From Bacteroidota bacterium (lineage in GTDB: Bacteria > Bacteroidota > Bacteroidia > Chitinophagales > Chitinophagaceae), in contig JAGWVE010000012.1 in assembly GCA_018971025.1 (NCBI GenBank), forward strand, positions 1-41,046: DNA of 41,046 nucleotides, given 5' to 3'. Positions 24,044-32,722 of this stretch are shown piece by piece (within the stretch, counting starts at the first letter, position 1; each line of letters starts with the position of its first letter). Under the pieces are notes generated by a model, which was given only the letters and a program-made list of their open reading frames with translations, was not told the origin of the DNA and ran no database searches. The position numbers and the translations under genes are program-made.

Positions 24044-27000
24044 ATGAAAAAGCTCCTTTCTGCGTTTGCATTTTTAGTTGTGGCCGTTTGCTCGAGTGCA
24101 CAAACAATTGATATTGCAAAGCATTTTAAATCTTTAAAACCAAGAAGCATTGGACCTGCAGGAATGAGCGGTCGTGTTACGGCTATTGATGCCGTATGGT
24201 CAAATCCTAATATTATTTATTTAGGAACAGCGAGTGGTGGTGTATGGAAATCTGAAAATGGTGGTGCTAGTTGGAACCCAATTTTTGACGAACAGCCTAT
24301 TTTAAATATTGGGTCGGTTGCTATTACACAAAGCAATCCAAGTGTTATTTGGGCAGGAACAGGAGAAGGTAACCCAAGAAACTCTGTGAGTTTAGGGGAA
24401 GGCATTTATAAAAGTTTAGATGGTGGTAAAACATGGAAGTGCATGGGCCTAGAAAAAACAAAGAACATCCACCGCATTATTGTAGATCCTACCAATCCAG
24501 ATGTTGTGTATGCTGGTGTTATGGGTAATCCATTTGTACCACATCCAGAAAGAGGTTTGTATAAAACAACAGATGGTGGACAAACATGGAAATTAATTTT
24601 ACACACCAATGATACAAGTGGTGTTGGTGATATGGTAATGGATCCAGTAAATCCAAACAAGTTATTTGTAAATATGTACCAGCACCAAAGAACGCCATGG
24701 AGCTTACAAGGTGGTGGAAAAGGAAGTGGATTTTATGTTACATATGATGGTGGAAAAACGTTTAAAAAATTAGGTAAAGAAGATGGCTTACCAGACGGAA
24801 ACCTAGGCCGCATAGGCATTACAGTGGGTCGTAACGATCCAAACAGAGTATATGCACTTGTGGAAGCAACAAAAAATGGTTTGTATAAATCAGAAGATGG
24901 TGGATTAAAATGGGAGCTTGTAAATAGTGAATCTTCGGTGGTTACAAATCGTGCATTTTATTTTCAGGACATTGCTATTGATCCAACAAACGAAAATAGA
25001 TTGTACAACATCAATCAAATGATTACCGTAAGTGAAGATGCTGGTAAAACATTTAAATCAGTCATTCCTTATAGTGGTATTCATCCAGATCACCACGCTT
25101 GGTGGATTCATCCGCAAAATGGAAATTTTATTATTGATGGTAACGATGGTGGTATTGCCATTTCAAGAGACCGTGGTAAAACATGGCAGTTTGATGAAAA
25201 ATTACCAGTAGGACAATTTTATCATATCAACGTTGACAACAAAATTCCATATAATGTTATGGGTGGCCTACAAGACAACGGAAGTTGGCATGGTCCAGCA
25301 TACGTTTGGGTAAACAGTGGCATTAGAAATGCATACTGGCAAGGCGTTGGCGGTGGTGATGGTTTTGATGTTGTTCCAGATGCAGAAGATGCAAACTGGG
25401 TATATAGCATGAGCCAAGGTGGTGCAGTGGGCCGTTATAATATAGCAACTGGTGAAGAGTGGAGCATTCGTCCTCCAAGTCCAGCACCAGGCGTGCGTCA
25501 GCGTTTTAACTGGAACGCCGCAATTGCACAAGATCCTTTTGATAAAAAAACAATTTATTATGGATCTCAATTTGTAAACAAGAGCACAGACAAAGGCGCT
25601 TCTTGGACACAAATTTCTGATGATCTTACAACGCGCGATAGTGCAAAAATGGATCAGTCTAATAATGGAGGATTAAACGTAGACATTACCGGTGCCGAAA
25701 ATTATTGCACGGTTATTTGTATTGAGCCTTCTGCAAAACAACAAGGTGTTATTTGGGCAGGTACCGATGATGGTAACGTTCAATTGACACAAGATGGCGG
25801 AAAAACATGGACCAACTTCAGGGGCAAAATCCCTGGAATGCCGCTTGGCGCATGGGTTCCACAGATTCGTGCTTCTCGTTTTAATGCAGCTGAAGCCTTT
25901 GTAGTAGCCAACGATTATAGAAGAGGTAACATGAAACCTACTATTTTTAGAACTACAGATTTTGGAAAAACATGGATCAATATTTTAGAAGATAAAAAAG
26001 TAATTGGCTACGCACTTTGTGTACTACAAGATCCTACACAACCTAATTTAATTTTTGTTGGAACAGAGCAGGGCTTATGGATTAGCCTTGATAACGCAGC
26101 AACATTCCAACAATTTAAAAATGGATATCCATCTGTATCTACTTATGATTTAGCGATTCAAGAAAGAGAAAACGATTTAGTAATCGCAACATTTGGTAGA
26201 GCACTTTATGTGTTAGATGATATTGGAGGTTTGAGAAAAGCGGCAGCAAACAGCGGTAAATTATTTACAAATAAAGTAACTGTATTTGCAGCACCAGCAG
26301 GCTATCAAGCTCACCGCAAAAATGCAATGGGTATCGAATATAGTATTTGGGGTAGCTACGAAGGAGAAAATAAAAAATCAGGATTACCTATTAGCTTCTT
26401 TGTACAAAAAGCAGCGTCTGATACTGGCAAAAATGCCATTGGCGATACCGCAACTTTACGTTTTTATGACGCTACCAACACACTCGTAAGAACCATACGT
26501 GCAAAAGCAGATTCTGGATTTAATAGATATTTCTGGGGTATGGAAGGACGTGGATTGCGCGCTAGTGGCGGCGGCGGTAGAGGCGGCGGCGGCGGAGGTA
26601 GAATGGGTGGTGGCGCAGGTTTTGGCGGCGGAACGCCACCGGAGGCACCAGGCTTACCAGTAGATCCAGGAACCTATAAAGTGGTTGTAAGTGTTGGTCG
26701 AAATTTTTCGGATAGCACTATGCTAGTAGTAAACGATGACCCGTATGCACCAACTTCTAAAGAGGTTCGTGATGCGATTAGAAAAGCAAATGATCGTTTG
26801 GATAAAACCACCGAAAAAATAAATACGTTAACAGAGCGCATGACAGAAGCAGATGGCATCATTGCAAAAATTGAGTCTAACTTAAGAGATATGGAAAAAA
26901 AACCAGCTGATACCATTCGTAAAACGGCAACAGCTGTTAAAGATGAATTAAAAGCAATTAGAGAAATGCTTAATGGTAAACCACAAACCAAGCAAGGCTA

Positions 27001-27238
27001 CGGAAATATTCCTCAGGTAACAGTGAGCAGCGTTTTTGCAGAAGCTAGAATGACAGTAATGGGTAAGCCTGTAGCACCAGGTGCACAAGAAGATAAATTA
27101 ATGACCAATGCAGAACAAAAAGTTGCGGAAGTGATTACGCGTGCCAACAAGTTTTTTGATGGCGCATGGAAATCTTTTAGAACCCTAGCAGAAGGCGCAC
27201 CTGTAAAAATCTTTAAGGACTATAAACCTATCGAGTAA
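24044..27238 (+). CDS. Exported Asp-box beta-propeller protein (sortilin/VPS10-like BNR repeats)
   Basis: 1064 aa with signal peptide MKKLLSAFAFLVVAVCSSAQ. Residues 30-740 carry about eleven Asp-box repeats of the S-x-D-G-G-x-T-W type (KSENGGASW, KSLDGGKTW, KTTDGGQTW, VTYDGGKTF, ISRDRGKTW, LTQDGGKTW, RTTDFGKTW and others), as in double ten-bladed propellers of sortilin-like proteins. A Gly-rich linker lies near 843-866. A beta-strand segment and a helical, coiled-coil-prone region (about 910-985, with DRLDKTTEKINTLTERMTEAD) follow. Databases often label such proteins glycosyl hydrolase, but I see no catalytic signature. A binding or scaffolding role is as likely. It sits between two carbohydrate enzymes, 55 bp after the first, the largest gap in the run. 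Confidence 0.8.
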   Translation: MKKLLSAFAFLVVAVCSSAQTIDIAKHFKSLKPRSIGPAGMSGRVTAIDAVWSNPNIIYLGTASGGVWKSENGGASWNPIFDEQPILNIGSVAITQSNPSVIWAGTGEGNPRNSVSLGEGIYKSLDGGKTWKCMGLEKTKNIHRIIVDPTNPDVVYAGVMGNPFVPHPERGLYKTTDGGQTWKLILHTNDTSGVGDMVMDPVNPNKLFVNMYQHQRTPWSLQGGGKGSGFYVTYDGGKTFKKLGKEDGLPDGNLGRIGITVGRNDPNRVYALVEATKNGLYKSEDGGLKWELVNSESSVVTNRAFYFQDIAIDPTNENRLYNINQMITVSEDAGKTFKSVIPYSGIHPDHHAWWIHPQNGNFIIDGNDGGIAISRDRGKTWQFDEKLPVGQFYHINVDNKIPYNVMGGLQDNGSWHGPAYVWVNSGIRNAYWQGVGGGDGFDVVPDAEDANWVYSMSQGGAVGRYNIATGEEWSIRPPSPAPGVRQRFNWNAAIAQDPFDKKTIYYGSQFVNKSTDKGASWTQISDDLTTRDSAKMDQSNNGGLNVDITGAENYCTVICIEPSAKQQGVIWAGTDDGNVQLTQDGGKTWTNFRGKIPGMPLGAWVPQIRASRFNAAEAFVVANDYRRGNMKPTIFRTTDFGKTWINILEDKKVIGYALCVLQDPTQPNLIFVGTEQGLWISLDNAATFQQFKNGYPSVSTYDLAIQERENDLVIATFGRALYVLDDIGGLRKAAANSGKLFTNKVTVFAAPAGYQAHRKNAMGIEYSIWGSYEGENKKSGLPISFFVQKAASDTGKNAIGDTATLRFYDATNTLVRTIRAKADSGFNRYFWGMEGRGLRASGGGGRGGGGGGRMGGGAGFGGGTPPEAPGLPVDPGTYKVVVSVGRNFSDSTMLVVNDDPYAPTSKEVRDAIRKANDRLDKTTEKINTLTERMTEADGIIAKIESNLRDMEKKPADTIRKTATAVKDELKAIREMLNGKPQTKQGYGNIPQVTVSSVFAEARMTVMGKPVAPGAQEDKLMTNAEQKVAEVITRANKFFDGAWKSFRTLAEGAPVKIFKDYKPIE
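26563..26635 (+). repeat. Low-complexity GGC-rich stretch encoding a glycine linker
   Basis: About 70 bases dense in GGC/GGT codons encode a Gly-rich, Arg/Met-spotted linker (GGGGRGGGGGGRMGGG) inside the propeller protein. It is far more GC-rich than its surroundings. It joins the propeller half to the C-terminal half and is a likely site of slippage length variation. Confidence 0.8.
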
Positions 27239-27263
27239 GTATTTAGTATTAAAATAACAGACA

Positions 27264-30200
27264 TTGAATTATAGCAGTCGTTCAGAAAAATTCCAATATA
27301 GCCTTCGAGTATCGAAGGCTATATTGCTTGTAACCTTATTGAGTGGTGCAGTCGCTGCTCAAAAGCCAAAACCCGTTAAACCCGCACTACCAGTAGCTTA
27401 TATCGGTAATAAGTTAGTGTATGTGCCAGATTCTTTGGGTAATCGAATTCCCGATTTTTCTTATTGTGGTTATAAAGCTTCATCAGTAGCTATACCTTTT
27501 GTTCCCGTGCAAGTTGTTGTGCCAATAGTTGTTGGTGATGCAACGCAAAAAATTCAAGCAGCTATCAATCAGGTAGCAAATTTACCAGTTGATGCCAATG
27601 GATTTAGAGGAGCGGTACTATTACAAAAGGGTATTTATCAAGTAATGGGACAATTAAAAATAGAAGCTTCTGGAATTGTTATTCGGGGATTTGGTGCGGG
27701 CTCGAATGGAACAAAAATTATTGGTGCTGGAACAGACCGACAAACACTGATTCGTATTGCTGGAAAAAATGACCGTACAGCTGCTCCTGAAATAAAAATT
27801 ACAAATGCATATGTACCGGTTAACGCGGTAGATTGTAATGTAGAAAATGCAGCTTCATTAAAAGTAGGTTCCACCGTAATAATTAGAAGACCTTCAACTG
27901 CAAATTGGATTGCTACATTAGGCACCGAACATTTTGGTGGTGGCATTACGGCACTGGGATGGAAACCTGGCGAACAAGATTTGTATTTTGACAGAACCAT
28001 TACAGCCATAGAAAATAACCACATCACATTTGATGTGCCCGTTACAACTGCATTAGATCAAAATTTTGGTGGTGGTTATATCAGTTCATATGACTGGAAA
28101 AGTAGAATTCAAAATGTTGGTATAGAAAATATTGCATTAAGTTCTAGCTATGACGCGTCCAATGTAAAAGATGAGGCACACCGCTGGATGGCTATTACCA
28201 TTGAGTCTGCGGAGGATGTGTGGGTTCGTCAAATTAATTTTTCTCATTTTGCTGGAAGCGCCGTTTCTGTTTTAGAAACAGCTAAACGTGTAACAGTCGA
28301 AGATTGTATATCTACCGCTCCTATTTCTGAAATTGGTGGACAGCGCAGATATACTTTTTTTACAACGGGTCAGCAAACACTCTTTCAACGTTGTTACGCC
28401 GAAGAAGGCTACCACGATTTTGCAACTGGATTTTGTGCGCCGGGTCCTAACGCTTTTGTTCAGTGCAGTTCGGTGCAGCCGTATCATTTTAGCGGCGGGA
28501 TAGATAGTTGGAGCAGTGGGATACTATTTGATGTTGTATATGTAGATGGACAAGCACTTCGTTTTGGAAATAGAGGCCAAGACGCACAGGGTGCTGGTTG
28601 GACTGCTGCTAATAGTATGTTTTGGAATTGCAGTGCTTCACGTATAGATTGTTATAAACCCCCTACGGCACAAAATTATAGCTTTGGAAGCTGGGCCGAA
28701 TTTTCGGGAGATGGCTTTTGGACAGCATCCAATGATGCCATGAATCCTAGAAGCTTTTATTACACGCAACTAAAAGAAAGATTACAAAAAAATGTAGATG
28801 CACAAGCGCAAATATTACCTGTTGCTTCAGAAGCTAGTAGTAGCCCTTCTGTAGAAGTAGCCGCACAATTAACACGCGAATCGGTACTTCCTAAAATGCA
28901 ATTAAATCAGTGGATTGCAGAAGCTGCTATAAGAAATCCTATTCCTACTAACTATGATGCAAGTGTAATCAAAACAACAACCCTTGATGCTAAACCATCA
29001 GATATAAAAACAAATACAGCAGCACCACTTACTATTACAAACGGATTACTTGTAAGAGGCAATGCACTTTTGTTTGGTAATAGACAAGGGGTGCCTTGGT
29101 GGAACGGTGGCGTTAAAGGAAAAGAGGCACAAAAAGCATCTTTGGCTTTAACAAGGTATGTACCAGGTAGAGAAGGCCATGGTTTAACAGACAATATAGA
29201 AGAAGTTGCTGCCAACATGAAACAGCGCAATATCATTGGCATTGAACAGCATTATGGTTTATGGTATGATAGAAGAAGAGATGATCACGAGCGTATTAGA
29301 AGAATGGATGGTGACGTATGGCCTCCGTTTTATGAACTTCCCTTTGCACGTTCTGGTAAAGAAACTGCATGGGATGGATTAAGTAAATATGATTTAACCA
29401 AATACAATACATGGTATTGGAGTAGGCTAAAACAATTTGCAGATGTAGCAGATAAAAAAGGATTATTGCTGGTGCATCAAAATTATTTTCAACATAATAT
29501 TATTGAAGCGGGTGCACACTACGCTGATTTTCCTTGGCGCTCTGCTAATAATATTAATAAGTCAGGATTTCCAGAACCGCCTCCTTACGCAGGTGATAAA
29601 AGAATATTTTTAGCCGAACAGTTTTATGATATTTCAAATCCAACCAGAAAAGAAATTCATAAAAAATATATTCGTCAGTGTTTGAATAATTTTAAAGACA
29701 ACAATGGCGTTATTCAACTTATTGGAGAAGAGTTTACGGGTCCTCAACATTTTGTAGCTTTTTGGTTAGACGTTATTAAAGAGTGGGAACAAGAAACCGG
29801 CAAAAAACAACTTATTGGACTGAGTTGCACTAAAGATGTACAAGACGCTATTTTACAAAATGAAAAATTAGCTGCTGTTGTAGATATTATTGATATCAGG
29901 TATTGGCATTATCAAGCCGATAGTAGCGTTTATGCACCCATGGGCGGTCAAAATTTAGCCCCAAGACAGCATGCCCGCCTTCTAAAACCACGTAAAACCA
30001 GTTTTGACCAGGTATATAGAGCAGTAAAAGAATATAAACTCAAGTTTCCGACTAAAGCGGTTGTATACAGCAGTGATAGTTATGATCAGTTTGGCTGGGC
30101 GGTCCTACTTGCTGGTGGTTCATTACCGGCACTTCCTGCGTCAGTAAACCCAGCAATGTTAGAAGCAGCCACTAAAATGCATGTAGTACCTGGCATTGAT

Positions 30201-30401
30201 TTTATGCTAACGGACAACAAATCAATGATTGGATACAATGTGACAGCAAAAACATTGCAGTCTATATTAAACGCCAGTCAAAGTTATAAAGTAGATATTG
30301 TTGATTTAAATACAGGGATCACTAGTAGTCAATCCGTCATGCATTTGGAGGAACTGGCATCACTACAAGTGACCGGAAAAATTATTTGGATAAGACCATA
30401 A
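27264..30401 (+). CDS. Exported beta-helix protein with C-terminal DUF6298-like domain
   Basis: 1045 aa. The frame opens after a stop at 27255 and contains no ATG before the signal peptide, so a TTG start at 27264 is the only sensible choice. Residues 1-32 then form an n-region and a hydrophobic core ending AVAAQ. Residues about 85-510 show a right-handed beta-helix of the pectate-lyase type (AINQVANLPVDANGFRGAVL, then VIRGFGAGSNGTKIIGAG, RVTVEDCIS, FQRCYAEEGYHDF). Residues about 590-1045 match the DUF6298 type (GNALLFGNRQGVPWWNG, EQHYGLWYDRRRDDHERIR, VVYSSDSYDQFGW) and look like a TIM-barrel enzyme. Several plant-glycan loci carry such fusions; the activity is unknown to me. Confidence 0.75.
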   Translation: MNYSSRSEKFQYSLRVSKAILLVTLLSGAVAAQKPKPVKPALPVAYIGNKLVYVPDSLGNRIPDFSYCGYKASSVAIPFVPVQVVVPIVVGDATQKIQAAINQVANLPVDANGFRGAVLLQKGIYQVMGQLKIEASGIVIRGFGAGSNGTKIIGAGTDRQTLIRIAGKNDRTAAPEIKITNAYVPVNAVDCNVENAASLKVGSTVIIRRPSTANWIATLGTEHFGGGITALGWKPGEQDLYFDRTITAIENNHITFDVPVTTALDQNFGGGYISSYDWKSRIQNVGIENIALSSSYDASNVKDEAHRWMAITIESAEDVWVRQINFSHFAGSAVSVLETAKRVTVEDCISTAPISEIGGQRRYTFFTTGQQTLFQRCYAEEGYHDFATGFCAPGPNAFVQCSSVQPYHFSGGIDSWSSGILFDVVYVDGQALRFGNRGQDAQGAGWTAANSMFWNCSASRIDCYKPPTAQNYSFGSWAEFSGDGFWTASNDAMNPRSFYYTQLKERLQKNVDAQAQILPVASEASSSPSVEVAAQLTRESVLPKMQLNQWIAEAAIRNPIPTNYDASVIKTTTLDAKPSDIKTNTAAPLTITNGLLVRGNALLFGNRQGVPWWNGGVKGKEAQKASLALTRYVPGREGHGLTDNIEEVAANMKQRNIIGIEQHYGLWYDRRRDDHERIRRMDGDVWPPFYELPFARSGKETAWDGLSKYDLTKYNTWYWSRLKQFADVADKKGLLLVHQNYFQHNIIEAGAHYADFPWRSANNINKSGFPEPPPYAGDKRIFLAEQFYDISNPTRKEIHKKYIRQCLNNFKDNNGVIQLIGEEFTGPQHFVAFWLDVIKEWEQETGKKQLIGLSCTKDVQDAILQNEKLAAVVDIIDIRYWHYQADSSVYAPMGGQNLAPRQHARLLKPRKTSFDQVYRAVKEYKLKFPTKAVVYSSDSYDQFGWAVLLAGGSLPALPASVNPAMLEAATKMHVVPGIDFMLTDNKSMIGYNVTAKTLQSILNASQSYKVDIVDLNTGITSSQSVMHLEELASLQVTGKIIWIRP

Positions 30402-30419
30402 CATAGACCAAAAAAATTC

Positions 30420-31754
30420 ATGAAAAAAGTATTCTTATTGATTGGTTTTTGTTTTGCACTGCAGTTTGTTGCGCAAAGTCAATTACTAAAAATTGCATCT
30501 GATCATAGAACTTTTACAACCAGTAATGACGCCCCATTTTTTTGGTTGGGTGATACGGGTTGGTTGCTTTTTAAAAAGTGCACGAAAGCAGAAGCCATCT
30601 ATTATTTAGATACAAGAAAAAAGCAGGGCTTTAACGTAATCCAAGCTATGTTGCTTCACGAATTAACGGTAACGGATGTTAAAGGTGATTCGGCGCTGAT
30701 TGATAGAGATGTGAGTAAACCCAATGCTAGCAAGGGTTACTGGGCAATGGTAGATTTTGTAATTGCAGAAGCTGCTAAAAGAAAAATGTATATGGCACTT
30801 GTTCCAGTTTGGGGCGGCAATGTAAAAAGTGGTCACGTTTCAGAAAATCAAGCGCGTGTGTATGCTTCTTTTTTAGCTGACAGATATAAGCAATACGATA
30901 ATATTATTTGGTTAAATGGTGGCGATATCAAAGGCAGCGAGGGAGAAAAAATTTGGAACATCATTGGTGAAACGCTCCATCAAAAAGATGGACGACATTT
31001 AATTACTTTTCATCCACGAGGACGTTCTACTTCCTCTACTTGGTTTCACCATCAACCATGGCTAGATTTTAATATGTTTCAGAGTGGACATAAAGATTAT
31101 GTGCAGGATACCACCGAACCAAAAATGGGCGAAGACAATTATAAATATGTTGCCAATGATCTTGCTTTACAACCTACAAAACCAACCATGGATGGTGAGC
31201 CTTCCTATGAAAATATTCCGCACGGCCTACACGATTCTTTAGCAGCCAGATGGACGGCCTCAGATATTAGAAGGTACGCTTATTGGAATTTGCTAGCAGG
31301 TGGTGCTGGATTTACCTATGGTGAAAATAGCGTCATGCAGTTTAAAACTACTTGGAGTAAAGACATCAGTTTTGGGCCCGTTAATCCATGGACCACCGAA
31401 ATCAATGCCCCTGGTGCCAACCAAATGAGGTATCTGAAGCAGTTGGTGGCTGGAATGACATTTATAGGCCGGACGCCAGCTCAAGAACTTATTCAAAATC
31501 AAGGAATTAGGTACCAATACCTCCCTGCTTTGCTTGACAACCACTGCTTATATGTTTATACCTATACCGGTAGAAATATTGAATTAGGATTAGGAAGATA
31601 TGAAGGTAAAAAAGTAAAATGTTCATGGTATAATCCTCGCAATGGTGGATACATTGCAATAGGTAACATAACAGCTGCTGCTCATCATTTATTTAATCCG
31701 CCTGGTGTAGAAAAGGATGGAAATGATTGGGTGTTGGTGGTAACAGGTTTGTAA
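30420..31754 (+). CDS. GH140 family protein, apiosidase-like (DUF4038)
   Basis: 444 aa with signal peptide MKKVFLLIGFCFALQFVAQS. The catalytic (beta/alpha)8 domain spans about 25-345: PFFWLGDTGWLLF, GFNVIQAMLLHE, NIIWLNGGDIKG (Asp169, candidate acid/base), PTMDGEPSYENIP (Glu260, candidate nucleophile) and GGAGFTYGENSVMQF. A small beta-sandwich (about 350-444) of the putative collagen-binding type, common in this family, closes it. The characterised GH140 founder from Bacteroides removes D-apiose from rhamnogalacturonan II, so apiose release is the first hypothesis, but the family holds many uncharacterised members. It lies 18 bp after the beta-helix gene. Confidence 0.82.
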   Translation: MKKVFLLIGFCFALQFVAQSQLLKIASDHRTFTTSNDAPFFWLGDTGWLLFKKCTKAEAIYYLDTRKKQGFNVIQAMLLHELTVTDVKGDSALIDRDVSKPNASKGYWAMVDFVIAEAAKRKMYMALVPVWGGNVKSGHVSENQARVYASFLADRYKQYDNIIWLNGGDIKGSEGEKIWNIIGETLHQKDGRHLITFHPRGRSTSSTWFHHQPWLDFNMFQSGHKDYVQDTTEPKMGEDNYKYVANDLALQPTKPTMDGEPSYENIPHGLHDSLAARWTASDIRRYAYWNLLAGGAGFTYGENSVMQFKTTWSKDISFGPVNPWTTEINAPGANQMRYLKQLVAGMTFIGRTPAQELIQNQGIRYQYLPALLDNHCLYVYTYTGRNIELGLGRYEGKKVKCSWYNPRNGGYIAIGNITAAAHHLFNPPGVEKDGNDWVLVVTGL

Positions 31755-31786
31755 TGTTAACCAATGTTTTTGTTACAAATGATTTC

Positions 31787-32722
31787 ATGATTGCAAAGCC
31801 AAACATATTAGTATATCTTTTTGTAGCATTTCTATTTGTTGGATGCAGTAGTCCTGTGTATTTGTTTACTTCTTTTAAAGAACCCGCCAACGAAGGACTT
31901 CGCATCTTAATAAGTAAAGACGGATACCATTGGAATTATATTGATACCATTTTATTAAAGCCAACCATTGGTGCGCAAAAAATTATGCGGGATCCATCTT
32001 GTGTTCAGGGTCCGGATGGAACTTTTCATTTGGTATGGACCACCGAGTGGAAGGGCGGCAATGGATTTGGTTATGCTTCTTCAAAAAATTTATTAGACTG
32101 GACTACACCAACTTATATTCCAGTCATGCAAAATGAAAAAGAAGTGGTGAATGTGTGGGCGCCTGAACTTTTTTATGATCAAGACCAGCAGCAATTTATT
32201 ATTATTTGGGCTAGTTGTATACCAGGAAAATTTACAACAGGGATAGAAGCACCTGATAATAACCACCGCCTGTATTACACGTCCACAAAGGATTTCGTAA
32301 GATTTGAACCTACAAAATTATACCTTGATCCAGGGTATAGCGCAATTGATGCAAGCATCATCAAAAGAAATAATCATGATTTTATTTTGGTGCTTAAAGA
32401 CAATACAAGACCAGAAAGAAATATAAAAGTAGCATTTGGAAAATCAGCTACTGGACCTTTTGAAAACATTTCAAAACCATTTACACAAAAATTTACTGAA
32501 GGGCCTGCACCTGTAAAAGTAAAAGATGGTTGGTTGATTTATTATGATGCGTATCAAGAAAAAAAATACGGCGCAGTATTTACTAAAGACTTTACAACGT
32601 TTACAAACGCAGACTCATTAATAGCTGTTCCTGAAGGGCATAAGCACGGAACAATTATTAAGACTAGAAAAAATAAAATTCGCTCATTGTTACAATTAAC
32701 GGTACCCAGCACTTCAAAATGA
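31787..32722 (+). CDS. GH43-like five-bladed propeller glycosidase, lipoprotein
   Basis: 311 aa from the ATG at 31787, which gives a lipoprotein signal (MIAKPNILVYLFVAFLFVGCSS, lipobox Cys). An upstream ATG overlapping the previous stop (31754) would push the signal inward. The GH43 catalytic triad is visible: Asp in IMRDPSCVQGPDG, Asp in YSAIDASIIKR and Glu in FTEGPAPVKV, plus NVWAPELFYD. GH43 members invert arabinofuranosides, xylosides, galactosides and others; the subfamily cannot be set by eye. It is expected to be anchored at the outer membrane or facing the periplasm. Its stop overlaps the next start (ATGA). Confidence 0.82.
   Translation: MIAKPNILVYLFVAFLFVGCSSPVYLFTSFKEPANEGLRILISKDGYHWNYIDTILLKPTIGAQKIMRDPSCVQGPDGTFHLVWTTEWKGGNGFGYASSKNLLDWTTPTYIPVMQNEKEVVNVWAPELFYDQDQQQFIIIWASCIPGKFTTGIEAPDNNHRLYYTSTKDFVRFEPTKLYLDPGYSAIDASIIKRNNHDFILVLKDNTRPERNIKVAFGKSATGPFENISKPFTQKFTEGPAPVKVKDGWLIYYDAYQEKKYGAVFTKDFTTFTNADSLIAVPEGHKHGTIIKTRKNKIRSLLQLTVPSTSK

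Noticed and set aside
24044-27238. Sialidase, because of the many Asp boxes
   Set aside because: The sialidase catalytic features (RIP motif and arginine triad) are not evident. The repeat number and spacing fit sortilin-like propellers.
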